This document shows, piece after piece, positions 56,201 to 63,868 of a DNA stretch of 64,000 nt; within the stretch, counting starts at the first letter, position 1; every line of letters starts with the position of its first letter. The translations under genes were made by a program, and so were the position numbers. Below the pieces are notes generated by a model that had not been told where the DNA came from, made no database searches, and saw only the letters and a list, made by a program, of their open reading frames with translations. This DNA comes from a virus: positions 1 to 64,000 of IMG/VR virus record IMGVR_UViG_3300025767_001290. One strand, 5' to 3'.

Positions 56201-59200
56201 AGTTTCAACCGGAGCTTCGTCGCCAAAGCTAAAGTTACCTGTACTTTGGCGTAAAATAAACTGTTTTACATATCCGCTTGTTTGAGGATGTTTTAATTTG
56301 CCTGTGGAATCAACTGGGATAAATCCCAGTAGTCCCGGCCTTGCATAATCTAAGGTATATCTAATATTATTAGGTTCTGCTATTTTGCCTTCTTGAATGT
56401 CTGTCCAGAGGATTAAATTATCTCTAGTATACGGTGCAGGACCATACACTGTGTTCCACCATGATGGTTTAATTTTAAATCCTTGCATTTCCCAAGGGTG
56501 GCTATGTGGTCTATCAGTGTCAAAGGCACGTTTATATACACCTCTCCAAAAACCAGGAAGAGGTGTACCTGAAGTATTTACTGACGAAGAGTAGTTAAAC
56601 GTAAACGGATTTAATCTATCATAAAAATAATTATCAGTATAATCATTGTCTACATACGATAACCACTGTGTAAAGTTAGATAGTAAACTACGGTCAACTT
56701 CTGTTTTCGTAAACTCATTTGTTCTAAAGTCTCCTCCAACAAATTTATCAATATTAATAGTATTATTGTCATAATTTACTTTTATATTATTAAAGATTCG
56801 TTTTTCAAGATCTAATAATAGTTCATCTCTAAAATCTAAATATGCTCTAATATAACTTCCATCGTGTCCTTTAATAAAAGGAATACCTGTAGGATATGCA
56901 TCATATTCTACATTATCAACAGTTCCAACTGAGGTGCCTGTTGTCGGCATATAAAGTACAACGTTTAGACCTTTAAACAAATATGTATTTGATGTTCCAG
57001 TACCTCCATTAGCAATATCAGCTGCGTTAGCTGTTTCAAGAGTTGTATAAACTGGATAGAACCAACCTCTGGTGCCAGCTTTGGTAAATCCAGTTTCAAC
57101 TTCTCCGTATACTTTATAAGGACCGGTAGTAGATGGTTGATCTGTTTGATAGGTGTCGTCAATTGTTAATTCTGGAGCAAACTTTGGATATATTCCTAAT
57201 TTAGTAGGAGTTGGCGCAATAAAAGTGCCATCTGTACTTGTATATTCGTAAATATCAATTATGTCGTTTACTTTTTGGTCTGTGTCAATAACTACGTAGC
57301 CATCTGCATCAAAAGTATAATCTAAATTATACGATAATTGGCTAGAATTTAAATACACGCTAACAGCATTAGACGATAACTTAGTTAAATTAAACGGTGT
57401 AGTTAGTGCATAAGTTTTAATTCTAGAATCTAAAACAGTGTATGTTATTTTGTTAGAAGGACCGTGTGCTACCATGTCAGAGAAGTAAAACGGCTGTGTT
57501 TTAATTTTATCTTTATTAATTGTTTTTAGAATAAGGTCAACATGTTGCTTAGTTTCGCCGTCAAACCCTAAAGATTCGGCAGTTTCTAAAAACACTCTTT
57601 TAAATTTAGAATATTCAGTGTTTGCATAATCAAGAGCTTTTGTTAAATTATATTTTGTGTTTAACAAATGATACAGTGAAAGATTTAAAGGACTTTTGTG
57701 CTTAACAAATCGTTTGCCAAATTTGTCTAGGTCGCCTAAGTCACGTAAATTGCCTGGGCCCGGAAATACTCCATTAAAATTTGGTATTTCTCCAACCATG
57801 CTATCAACATGGTCAATAACTTCGCCTAAAGTAAATTCAGCTATGTCTTGGTTTAATGGATTTCTTTCTAAGTTAATAGGAAGTTCATAATATCCGTTGT
57901 TATTTTTACTAGACTTGCTATATGCCTTAATAGTAACTACATCATCAATATTAATGTCATTATAAAATCTAACTAATGCAGTTTCATTTATTTTATCAAT
58001 TTCATAATCAGTTAATCGAAACTGCAAGTTATTATTAACAAGCACAATAACTTGCAGGTCGGTTAAATTACCTGCTTTATCAAAAACGTCGATTTCAAAA
58101 TTATTAGTTACATTGTCAGTTGCAGTGTATTGTTTAACTACATATTGTTTGCTTGCTACCGGAGTACTAGACCATCCATTAACATATATAAACGAAGTTT
58201 TATTTTTATATTTTCTTAAATTTGCAGTATCTGTAGTAATGTTAACAACTACGTCATTATCTTGTATACTAAATGTGTCACTTAGTAAATTAAATTCAAA
58301 AACAATATCTCCACTGTTTTCTATTTTCTTGTAAGATAAAGGAAATCCTAATTCAATATCATTAGTACCATCACCTTCCTTGTAAGAAAATATCTTTGTT
58401 CCTTTAAACGTACTAGAATTAAATACATCTAAATCTCCGTATGCATTGCCTTGTGGACAACATAGGTCAAACAACGGAGGTTGATTAACTTTTGTTTTTT
58501 CTTGAGAAAGTGTCCATTTGTTGTAATGGTAATGTAACGTCTTTCCGCCGTATTTGTTACCCTGTTTAACAAAAATAGTTTCTAAATCTACAGGATCAGT
58601 ATCTACTGTTTCTATTAAACTAATTTGTCTAACGTTGTTTATTGTACTAAATTTTACTTCGTAGATTTTTCCGTTAACTCTAACATCAGTATCTGCTGCA
58701 AATAGTATTCTCATACCGCTTGCTAAATTAATACCATCTACATTATATCCTAGTTCGCCTTCAATTGTAGAAAACGCATCTGCTGTAAAGAAATCAATTA
58801 GGTCAATGTCAGCTTTGGCTTCAACCCCAAAATTAAATAATTTTAGGCCTGCTTCAAATTCAATAATAGGACGCTTTGCTCTACCTGTTTCGTCAATATT
58901 AACATCTAAGTTATTGTATTCATAACTTTTAACTAATACATCTTTGTGGTGCCATCTGTTGTATCGACTCCATGCATTTCTATCTGGAGTTGCTCGATTA
59001 ATAACAATATAGTCTTTTTCTGCTGCATAAGCACTTGCATTAGCAAACGGTAAACTATCAAATTGGTCAGCATCAAACGGAACTAATACGTTTTCACTAT
59101 ATGTCGCAGGAATAATTAAATCTTTTTCGTTTATTAAAACAATTTTGTCGCCAACACCTTCAACATACCACTGATCTTGTGCGTACTTTATAGGTGAAAC

Positions 59201-60328
59201 ATCACCTTGGAATTTTAGTTTCATTCCATTTGACAATACTACTCCGTTTGCACTAGTATAATGTTTTTTACCTAAAATATCAGCACCGATGTCAAGTATA
59301 GTATTTTCTTCAATATCATATAATTTTATAAGACCGCTAGTGTCGACTGAATTTTTACTAATATAATAAAGATTATTAGGAGCATTTATAGGGATAGTAA
59401 ACTCAATAACACCCTTTTCGATATATGCAACTGCTACACTCTCACCAGCTTCGCCAAGTTTAACAATACCATCCGGGTATAATGTTGAAACATTATTGTC
59501 TGCGTCAAATGATACACTTCCGCTATCTGGTAATACTATAAATTCTCCTACATCATACGACGAGTTATTACTGTCATACAAAGTGGCGTCAAATAGTCCA
59601 TTATCTCTTAATCCAGCTGAACCGGCAGTTATAATAGACGATCCAGGAGTAAATGTTCTACTAATAGAAATTGCCATTGGATGACCAGGCGTATCAATTT
59701 CAAAACGATACGTTTGTCCGCGATATAATTTTAATGATGGATTTCTAGTAAGTCCATCATTAAACACATATGCCATGTTATCACCCTGATCTTCGAGTGT
59801 TACTGTATATGTACTAGTTACCGATTTACTTTGTCCTCGGACATTAACACTTAGTGGCCCGGTTGGTGCCCAATAATATTCACGAAAGTTTGTAAATTTA
59901 TCCCAATCAATATTTGGGTTCCACGGGTAATAGTCGCTGCTGTTAAGTCTGCTTTCGTTAGCTGTATTAGCTCCAAGAAATCCTAACATACCAATATAGT
60001 CATTGTAGTCTTTATAAAAGGTTACATTATCTAAGTTATCTTTAATAACAGCAGCTGGTTCTAATTGGTAATTTTCTCGGTTTGCAGAAACATCACTTAT
60101 ATAGTTGTCTCCAGTTTTATAAGCCTTTGCTGTTTTACGACCAACATATCCGTTAATTTTTTCAGCTTCGCCGGGCTGTATTAATTGATCTATAGTTCCT
60201 TGTAAAAACTTTTTATTTGCTTCAGTGCGAAAGAATTTTGGAATTAAATCACTTGCAGATCTACTACTATTATTGTTGTTACCAGCACTTGGTAATGACT
60301 TATCATTTTGATTATTATTAGTTGCCAT
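44279..60328 (-). CDS. 5349-aa giant virion protein in the gp7 position
   Basis: This 16-kb gene is the largest in the window. It starts at the gp6 stop (TAATG overlap) and takes the place of gene 7. The N-terminus is low-complexity Asn/Ser (1-27), followed by a conserved WDKFTNFREYYWAPTGP region and a cupredoxin-like strand pair near 199-225. Carbohydrate-binding-type (CBM5/12-like) repeats lie near 1580, 1834, 2300, 2394, 3070 and 3122. FG-GAP-like repeats lie near 2365, 3308, 3382 and 3510. GxGYxxxP repeats lie near 3930 and 4307. The C-terminus (about 5160-5260) has an FINGERIEYF module. It is not coiled-coil, so it is not a tape measure; a decorated baseplate scaffold or arm is likely. 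Confidence 0.85.
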   Translation of the reverse strand: MATNNNQNDKSLPSAGNNNNSSRSASDLIPKFFRTEANKKFLQGTIDQLIQPGEAEKINGYVGRKTAKAYKTGDNYISDVSANRENYQLEPAAVIKDNLDNVTFYKDYNDYIGMLGFLGANTANESRLNSSDYYPWNPNIDWDKFTNFREYYWAPTGPLSVNVRGQSKSVTSTYTVTLEDQGDNMAYVFNDGLTRNPSLKLYRGQTYRFEIDTPGHPMAISISRTFTPGSSIITAGSAGLRDNGLFDATLYDSNNSSYDVGEFIVLPDSGSVSFDADNNVSTLYPDGIVKLGEAGESVAVAYIEKGVIEFTIPINAPNNLYYISKNSVDTSGLIKLYDIEENTILDIGADILGKKHYTSANGVVLSNGMKLKFQGDVSPIKYAQDQWYVEGVGDKIVLINEKDLIIPATYSENVLVPFDADQFDSLPFANASAYAAEKDYIVINRATPDRNAWSRYNRWHHKDVLVKSYEYNNLDVNIDETGRAKRPIIEFEAGLKLFNFGVEAKADIDLIDFFTADAFSTIEGELGYNVDGINLASGMRILFAADTDVRVNGKIYEVKFSTINNVRQISLIETVDTDPVDLETIFVKQGNKYGGKTLHYHYNKWTLSQEKTKVNQPPLFDLCCPQGNAYGDLDVFNSSTFKGTKIFSYKEGDGTNDIELGFPLSYKKIENSGDIVFEFNLLSDTFSIQDNDVVVNITTDTANLRKYKNKTSFIYVNGWSSTPVASKQYVVKQYTATDNVTNNFEIDVFDKAGNLTDLQVIVLVNNNLQFRLTDYEIDKINETALVRFYNDINIDDVVTIKAYSKSSKNNNGYYELPINLERNPLNQDIAEFTLGEVIDHVDSMVGEIPNFNGVFPGPGNLRDLGDLDKFGKRFVKHKSPLNLSLYHLLNTKYNLTKALDYANTEYSKFKRVFLETAESLGFDGETKQHVDLILKTINKDKIKTQPFYFSDMVAHGPSNKITYTVLDSRIKTYALTTPFNLTKLSSNAVSVYLNSSQLSYNLDYTFDADGYVVIDTDQKVNDIIDIYEYTSTDGTFIAPTPTKLGIYPKFAPELTIDDTYQTDQPSTTGPYKVYGEVETGFTKAGTRGWFYPVYTTLETANAADIANGGTGTSNTYLFKGLNVVLYMPTTGTSVGTVDNVEYDAYPTGIPFIKGHDGSYIRAYLDFRDELLLDLEKRIFNNIKVNYDNNTINIDKFVGGDFRTNEFTKTEVDRSLLSNFTQWLSYVDNDYTDNYFYDRLNPFTFNYSSSVNTSGTPLPGFWRGVYKRAFDTDRPHSHPWEMQGFKIKPSWWNTVYGPAPYTRDNLILWTDIQEGKIAEPNNIRYTLDYARPGLLGFIPVDSTGKLKHPQTSGYVKQFILRQSTGNFSFGDEAPVETAWRRSSNYPFAIIKSLMLNKPSSTIGEAFDVSRITTNLAGQQVYSTTSKFLTLDNIVFPNTVTDTARVNTSGFVNYIYNLVASDVLTIYQDYQNELKAINNQLGFKLGGFSDKQKINLILDSRSPQQLLSDGGIYIPQENYQVFLNKSSPQSVAVYSGIIIEKTAGGFVVRGYNNQNPFFEYYSPITSSKTVPVTVGGISETTSEWKPSTIYYKDVIIENNNTYYRVTKTFTSANTFSTDNLAKLPELPIVGGKTALFKRNFDKTTIKLLPYGSTLKTSQDMVDFLLGYGQQLNDLGFDFNFVELDGTVNNWDQSAREFLFWTTQGWATGTVITISPAANKFNFSKEYFVVDDINDPFYTYSILQANGEPLTSEFNSLLRDKNSFGIETVNTEEGLYSAALPLVQREHVVLIDNKTVFNDIVFEPSSGYRQERIKVSGYRAANWSGGLNIPGFVYDDAKVVDWAKWKDFGIGSLVKYKQFYYVATENIPGTTNFETAKWFKLNEKPEPELITNFDYRTNQFTDFYSLDTQGFDTELQKMAKHFTGFQKRQYLANIIPDDVSQYKFYQGFIQDKGTKNALSKMFSALGSVGKDTLEFYEEWALQVGRFGATNDIQQIELNLKQDKVQESPQAIELVTSLPLSNFDKHYRILEHEVYDKPLDYNHAPFPTKEVKNEVIKTGGFVREEDVSFVASSSNELPLGNVNLLGLGDYIWVTELGETPWNVYQHISLETSVTVLENKNQRSDITGDPLVELTVNRWAGGLVKPLDIIGIRAAEEFNLEGLYVVESVTLNKITIRLSTDTTPNSFIGKDFLLTKLRSVRVATLEEANTLAQNKLYPGQRFWVENYNNDWTVLENKTAYSRNQTIVNNDIFTGELQEFSESMAVTSDNRNFFVSSANNINGKVNYYRRTNESSELAIDQEIVPPDNVFSWKPNTIFYKGDKVVYDLDSSRTYYTTSITHTSAAEFDDIEVSTYWTAIDSPITLYDPADSDFGKSIDISPDGEYLVIGIPGASNVKTKFKGNFDTTTTYTKSEIVKYKESLWKTNREILPAIAAETFTSFDSYINISEQLDSDSTSLTLLVAGDPGLPNNVVDHFLVRAPKDMYNGTLGNVGEISGDAVSLYWNKRSFAYPTLDTYLPFDNLIPKISSTFLSTEHTIQQKIDHIFFIETYVTLPVKGEIVQTDTGSAEVYYVSTFRDSAVVYLINTNGVFSILGKLFNDRDDFVGFYSEADTYNTSETVSGYWLFKTYQIGQDPEPQATEVTSGSTFTYSNNSKYYDVGRGLVYSDIRKRADIVQQELINAYSNIQDTISSIGNYVTKKNQASFINHLSYTGDNGGTELAIPSSKYVIRTAKEYSDVIHPRFLANGPSSDTPTKINIKYFDNEEFDISPSGFTASLITGNDVVIQDMWDGYIDFDFTEFDFEGNVFEPEVGDILVDVQIPRDGQGGLARTSTITSAAEVMFYQRNFNKVRVYVNVLTQAQFEEKEPTDRLDITVGGTFEQLTNIGKFEIRRLSRSSTDPDQDIGTILDVNNDIVLGTNLIGKLIVVDTGTTFSDSLTWDNVIPVTDQEYYFFNEDIITGISRAANPPYTTNKDYSQVYNILADKTGIAGSLNQGAVSIYRKDFNGVYQYQSTLVSEYAAQDKKFGSKVKITQTGNDYTLMISNKPTGAARDEDLEWRQNPGAIEIYKHGAPANSAFKGLHKLNTIYDIGDVVIWKDEYYIARKVTSATQNNISDTIYWTNISWKRAKDENFRGTFDNTISYRLGDIVDYSSILYAATTNVPKGAAVPSSLNTSWELVDGKIDYLGLLPNLTLDTYYNELSYDPATNISQFAENFDLSDDAQVLVVTTKLELSDSSYQKQLAIYRLSDKKYVLSQVIDAPESSFELQDHDNDKFEKDNDGNIVYRDGAGNIATAFTGTRTLNPNATPDVWIDKNRWADTVVLNPEGNKIAVSVPLDDTTSVDQGAVWVYNYNSTTEKFGTVNGVDDNNIIITVPNTVINSPNNEQVEKFGYSVAFGKDGLVISSQNGDQRIPTRFDTYTKLLEVQPQTGVEVYGVNVELIDGVSLGDIKLDVDGNPIPVYSKYVLDTSSTERTETTFDNKFTSFKNIKVDKGTIYVYEDIQDTLIYSEQLLFKDAQINFGKNLLINDNHIYTGIPNFVSGNYRGIVLDYRKIKNKKSWNSLRSSVTPVDISKIGGVFLYNKRTNQIVSYIDYIDPVQGKIAGVADKEITFKTPQDPASYNVGPLDDITVSPAMHWGEAHVGQVWWNINNARFSNVYQGSTTFQSNSWNSLLPGASIDIYEWVESDYLPSQWNQLADTDNGVPLGISGTSLYGDTKYSAKLSYDDISQTFNTKYYFWVENKLTIPTDKNRTINCINIRNLIQSPRENGYRYISFISKDKLVLNNFNNLITSDDLVLNIRYSTGPNNSQNEHAQYQLMSDNLATSKPNYDIERKWFDSLIGFDSNNRIVPDPKIPVAKRQGIQNRPRQGMFVNRVEALKQTIERVNSVLLNTLIVDEYNINSLSLKDEMPTVISNKYDLKINTYEELEFISTNKLTPAVLTPVVVNGRVVRVTITNPGRGYKVAPSYQFESTGSGAVLDITINNLGQVNNVEVLAQGNDYTETTILNVRKFTVLVESDSASFNKWALYEWNTTSTSWFRAAVQNYNVSNYWNYVDWYDIGYNQFTEVNYTVNNSYELSTIDDIIGNTVKINNVGAGGWLLLEKESSQNTEDYTINYKTVGRQNGTIQFNDSLYDYAKNTTGYDNNSFDSAFYDNNPVKELRIILKALRDDIFIGALELEYNQLFFAALRYILSEQPSVDWMFKTSFISATHKLGNLSQDTTFKYSNLADFESYVNEVKPYSTNIREFIDSYQSLENTSSSVADFDLAPYYNNVTGTITPSVATVDSNRVVGADDNTTAYPRKHWLDNLGYKITGIKMSDLGSGYTFVPTVRFEGGGGTGATATAVLAYGKVTKIIVTNSGTGYVSAPTVIIEGPQNEIFTTAKATAILGNGLVRNPHIRVKFDRLSGQYVYENIAKQTVHTGTGDSTTFNLPYPMDLNNSTIQVLVDNVEQLRSKYTYANVEDNTSTYTREKGRIIFAKPPKLNAVIEIKYQLPLSMLSAEDRILHSYNPNSTMYSKDLTQLMTGIDYGGVEVRSFDFQGVTGWDSKGWFVDQWDQFDNTYEDQVFTADGSTIAVQLTTPLENGVVYNLYKNNVRIDDPNFSLGTATNVNAITNSITGDGTTDIIYVQDLGISIVDGDIFVVRKSTSDGSVIPDPTGYDTALSGGDLLYTTASGTAAEDIITDGDGFISEAAMAGPEELVPGQIFDTLDIKVYTRDSDGQGKINSQSYHIDTSVTTYDLGITPSNIDSVIVKINNTVLSRESGNYTIDWENGTVTIDSTINSFDTGKILSIVTVSQAGQNILDYGEYNADGSTTSFETRVRFQTDLDIFVSVNGVKQTVTFNKSEITGNVVFTFSTAPEEGNLVYYSLFDSNIQVNYSQMKKDRFIGNGTAVNFVLPSAPFYNKPTQHNLIVKVGNTILSPGYNIQYTIPPSGQREFALETFQQPQGSLLTEDIKVFLNGEELLTPISWRFDIANSSVVLTDDVGKAGDIVEIYAITDGQYTLSSENTVTLNTAPSGFTPVEIFQFSNHDLLGIERINYDVVSRVTLQLENADYTTYNRLSVGEIRLRKPAIDAKYAWVVKNGELLTPDTDYVLTNNNTTVQLATVPEQLDLIDVIHFTAEVSTSKFAYRQFKDILNRTHYKRLDASVTTLEEPLNYYDLRITVKDSNLLSEPNKGQNLPGIIFINGERIEYFVKEGNLLRQLRRGTLGTGVKEVHAAESKVFDQNIGKTIPYIDNNIIQDITADGTTSLFDVSSATGSINELEVFVGGVRMRKNSINSFLPVFEQDSPAGDYENPADVIFNVQTQQIDLKQVPVEGTRVTIIKKQGKIWNEGTNSLGESENSIARFLRAGTSELPE

Positions 60329-63300
60329 TAGTAACTATAGCCTCCGCCTGATGAATTTGTCGTTGTTGTTGCACTTGTTATTCCTGTTGTTACAGAACTT
60401 ACGCTAGTAATAACATCGCCTGAGGCTTGTAATTCAGTAGCTGTAATTTCATCTATAATTTCAATATCAGTGACTTGAGCAGCACTTATAAAAATTTCGT
60501 CTAATTCAGATTTTATTTCAAATAAACTTCCAAAAGATTGTGAACCTTGTCGAGGAACAATGATCATACTAACTAGCTTAGGAGTTAGCGCATTCATTAT
60601 AAACGCACTTAGTTCTTGGAAGTAGAAAGTTTCACCAAAGTCCCAGTTATCGATTGCAAAAAATCTGTTAATTGCGTTAATTATATCAGCTTTTAATTCA
60701 TTTTCATTAACTACTAGATCTTTATTTCTTACAATTTTAAATTTTACTTGCAGATCTGATCGAGCTTTACTTCCAAATAGTATCTTATACTTAACTGGAT
60801 GATAAATTATTTCATCACTAATTGACTTAACTGCGTTGATGTCTGCACTATAGGCTCTAAATAGTTGATCGTTACTAGCCGGTAGCGGCTTGATTGACGT
60901 TGCGTTAGCTACATACTTACGCATATCGATATCATAATTTTTAGTTAACAAATACGTATCTATAATATTACTAGCACTTGGATCAATTCTATAATTTGAA
61001 TCTGCTACATGCACATAATGAAATTTTAAGTTAGCTCTACCAGTATACGCTTTATAATTAGAATTTAAAGTTGTATTTCCTAGTGCCTTGTTGAGTGTTT
61101 TAAATACCTGTTCTTCTAAAAGATAAAACACATCACCTTCAGTATGTAAACTATAAGCGCCTATTGCAGATTCATTTTGTCTAATTTTAATTTCGTTATC
61201 AGTATTTGCAAAGTATTTAAAATCTTGTACGCCATCTGATGTAGTATATCGCTTTTGAAATACTATCTTATCAGAATATTCAACGTTAGAGTTATTAGGG
61301 TCAACTAATACATCAAATAAATCTAAATCGTCTACTACGCCGTCGTCGTCTAGATCAAAAAATTGTACTTGTAGTTTTCTCGTATCTACATATCCTTCGC
61401 CGTCTCTATATGCATCACTAATGCTCCATGTAAAGTCTTTAGAATACGATATTGTATCTGCAGGAATAGTATTAATGCTTAATACGTCAATTTTATCACG
61501 TACTATTTTTCCAATTGAAGGGTCGTAAATTTTGTTAGCACTATCAAAGAAAAATCTAATTTCATCTTCGCTTTCAAAAATATAGCGTTGATTCCTGTTT
61601 GTTATTGTATATTTTTCGCCGTTTGTTTTAAACCATAATAACCAGCTTGCATCTAAATTTTCGCCGGTTGTGTCGCCGGTTTTTCCTAAAGAAAACTTGT
61701 TTACTGTATTAATATTTTCAGCAAGAATTAATTTCCACTCGCGGCTTTCAGTATCATATTGTAATGCAAAATCTTTATACGCAAACGATTGGTCAATGAT
61801 TTGTATTTTTAGATCATCTGATAGTGTGTTTGATATCTTAGGTTTAACTTCTACTAATAAGCTTCCTTCATTTATTACATCAGTTAATATAACATCACCA
61901 ATATTAGTAGGTCCAACAGTATCACCTTCGTTTGTAGTACTTACTACACTAGTCCACCTATATATTGAGGCGCCTTTTTTATTAGCATTAGTAGTAACAG
62001 TACCGTCTGGCAAATAGTACTGTTGCACTTGTAGTGAATTTTTAGGAGCAGTAAATTTAAGCATTGTTCCAGCTTCTACAAATCTTAAATTATTTGACGT
62101 AAACGGTCCAACCTTAGACGTATCTGTTGTATCAGCTTGTGCAGTAAACACTCCTGAATTTTTGTTTGTTTCTTGATAATAATTTTTCCATACTAAGCTC
62201 AAGTCACTTGTTAATATTTTTGGAAATTCACTGAAGTAAAAATTTCTAAGAGAAGTAGAAGATATAATACCGTTTATTATATTGTAAATAACTCCTTCGA
62301 TGTCGCTTTGTGTTGCAAATTTAAAGTCAGTTTTTGTCTCAAATGTTTCTTTATAAATTACACCATCATTAGCAAAAAGACTAGTATTTGAATACTTTCC
62401 ACTAGCATCTTTTAGGTCAAAATATCTACTGATACCACTTGAAATCCTGTTTGTACTTTTTGTTTTAATAATATCTTGGCTAATTGCTAATGGTCCAATA
62501 TTATAATCTTCACCTGTAATTAATCTGTTTTGTGTATAATATGTTGTTGGGGCATTTTGCTTGATGCTTGCATTTGACTCTGTCGGGGCGCCGTTTGAAA
62601 CTGTGTAGTTTAATCTTAATCCCAACGTTAATTTTTCTATTGTTCCGGTTCTACCTTGGTAAGGTATCTCAATATTAACGTTGCCTATTGAATTAGGAGA
62701 AACGACCATACTACTATTAGCACTAGTTCTATAATATACCTTAAAGTTTCCAGCAGGTAAATTACCAAATACGCCGTCACTAAACACTAAGTTTATTCTA
62801 TCTCCAATTCGAGTAACAACAGAAAATATATTTCGTATGCCTTCAAATAAACTATTATAGATTATATTATTGCCCTCAACAGTTGCAATTTTAGTCCACT
62901 GTGTTGTTTCAAACCCATTAGTATCAACATTATAAAGCCATACATCGTCATTGTTAATATTTTCAGAATCTACTGCAATTATTTGATTAGGTATAGGATT
63001 TGAAACACTAAACGGTCCTGACTCTAGCTTCCCTTGGCGGAAGTGCATAAAGAATCCTGTGTTATTACTGCCGGCGCCTTGTCCGTCATCTCTAAACAAA
63101 AATGCAGGACTTGTTCCAGGAAGGGGAGCTTCTTCTACAATTTTAGTACCTTGGATATCTGTGCTTACTACTTCAAATCGTGTACTAACTCCTTCGATAT
63201 TCTTTGAAAAAGGAAAAACTGCACTTCCGGTGTTAGTAGCGTTAAGTCTATATTTTTGTGTTTGTACGCCGTCAATATCTTGACTCTTTAAAGGATTACC

Positions 63301-63810
63301 TATCGAATTTTGTACAGGAAGTGCAGCATTAAGAACTTTAATAAATTGTTCAAAGTAGTTTGTATTAGTTTGGTCATTCCACTTAATAACTCTACCGGCA
63401 AGTTTTGCATTAGTACTATCTGTAATATTTTCAGTTGTTTTAACTGTTATAAGTTTTAGTAATCCGTTTGTTGCTTGATTACGTTTTGGGTTGTACGAAA
63501 GCATACGTGCTAGACGTAATACACTTTCTCTGCGCTCTGCTGTTTCAAGGAAGTTTTCACGAGCGTTTAGATCAATACGGAATGATAAGTTTTGCCCAAG
63601 GAAAGCAATCATATCAATCAGCGCAAGGTATTCACTTGATTCAATGTAATCGTTAAAATCTTCTGGATAGTTTTGACGCAAATAGTTAATCATTGTGCGT
63701 CTTAGATTATCAAAATCGTAGCTTTGGAAATCTGCGTTTCTAAAGCTTTGGTAAATTCTTTTCCAGTCTTCAGTTACTAATAACCTTGACTGCCTGTCAG
63801 ATGTAGACAT
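60328..63810 (-). CDS. gp6: Baseplate wedge protein gp6
   Basis: The 1160-aa protein begins with a conserved stretch that includes TEDWKRIYQSFRNADFQSYDFDNLRRTM and SSEYLALIDMIAFLGQNLSFRIDLNARENFLETAERRESVLRLARMLSYNP. This is the opening of marine T4-like gp6. The C-terminus (about 1040-1120: YKILFGSKARSDLQVKFKIVRN, GETFYFQELSAFIMNALTP, VPRQGSQSFGSLFEIKS) carries the wedge-to-wedge baseplate J-like domain. It is longer than T4 gp6 (660 aa). It forms the baseplate ring with neighbouring wedge proteins. A GATAAATA late promoter and AAGGAA precede it. Confidence 0.88.
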   Translation of the reverse strand: MSTSDRQSRLLVTEDWKRIYQSFRNADFQSYDFDNLRRTMINYLRQNYPEDFNDYIESSEYLALIDMIAFLGQNLSFRIDLNARENFLETAERRESVLRLARMLSYNPKRNQATNGLLKLITVKTTENITDSTNAKLAGRVIKWNDQTNTNYFEQFIKVLNAALPVQNSIGNPLKSQDIDGVQTQKYRLNATNTGSAVFPFSKNIEGVSTRFEVVSTDIQGTKIVEEAPLPGTSPAFLFRDDGQGAGSNNTGFFMHFRQGKLESGPFSVSNPIPNQIIAVDSENINNDDVWLYNVDTNGFETTQWTKIATVEGNNIIYNSLFEGIRNIFSVVTRIGDRINLVFSDGVFGNLPAGNFKVYYRTSANSSMVVSPNSIGNVNIEIPYQGRTGTIEKLTLGLRLNYTVSNGAPTESNASIKQNAPTTYYTQNRLITGEDYNIGPLAISQDIIKTKSTNRISSGISRYFDLKDASGKYSNTSLFANDGVIYKETFETKTDFKFATQSDIEGVIYNIINGIISSTSLRNFYFSEFPKILTSDLSLVWKNYYQETNKNSGVFTAQADTTDTSKVGPFTSNNLRFVEAGTMLKFTAPKNSLQVQQYYLPDGTVTTNANKKGASIYRWTSVVSTTNEGDTVGPTNIGDVILTDVINEGSLLVEVKPKISNTLSDDLKIQIIDQSFAYKDFALQYDTESREWKLILAENINTVNKFSLGKTGDTTGENLDASWLLWFKTNGEKYTITNRNQRYIFESEDEIRFFFDSANKIYDPSIGKIVRDKIDVLSINTIPADTISYSKDFTWSISDAYRDGEGYVDTRKLQVQFFDLDDDGVVDDLDLFDVLVDPNNSNVEYSDKIVFQKRYTTSDGVQDFKYFANTDNEIKIRQNESAIGAYSLHTEGDVFYLLEEQVFKTLNKALGNTTLNSNYKAYTGRANLKFHYVHVADSNYRIDPSASNIIDTYLLTKNYDIDMRKYVANATSIKPLPASNDQLFRAYSADINAVKSISDEIIYHPVKYKILFGSKARSDLQVKFKIVRNKDLVVNENELKADIINAINRFFAIDNWDFGETFYFQELSAFIMNALTPKLVSMIIVPRQGSQSFGSLFEIKSELDEIFISAAQVTDIEIIDEITATELQASGDVITSVSSVTTGITSATTTTNSSGGGYSY

Positions 63811-63836
63811 ATTTGCATTCCTTGTTTACTTAAATG

Positions 63837-63844
63837 TATTTATC
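63837..63844 (-). promoter_or_regulatory. T4-type late promoter (GATAAATA)
   Basis: On the minus strand a GATAAATA octamer lies 26 bp before the gp6 ATG at 63810, with AAGGAA between. It fits the NATAAATA consensus. The 58-bp gap to the next upstream stop holds nothing else that I can see. Confidence 0.7.
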
Positions 63845-63868
63845 TGATTTAAAAAAGTGCGTATTTAA

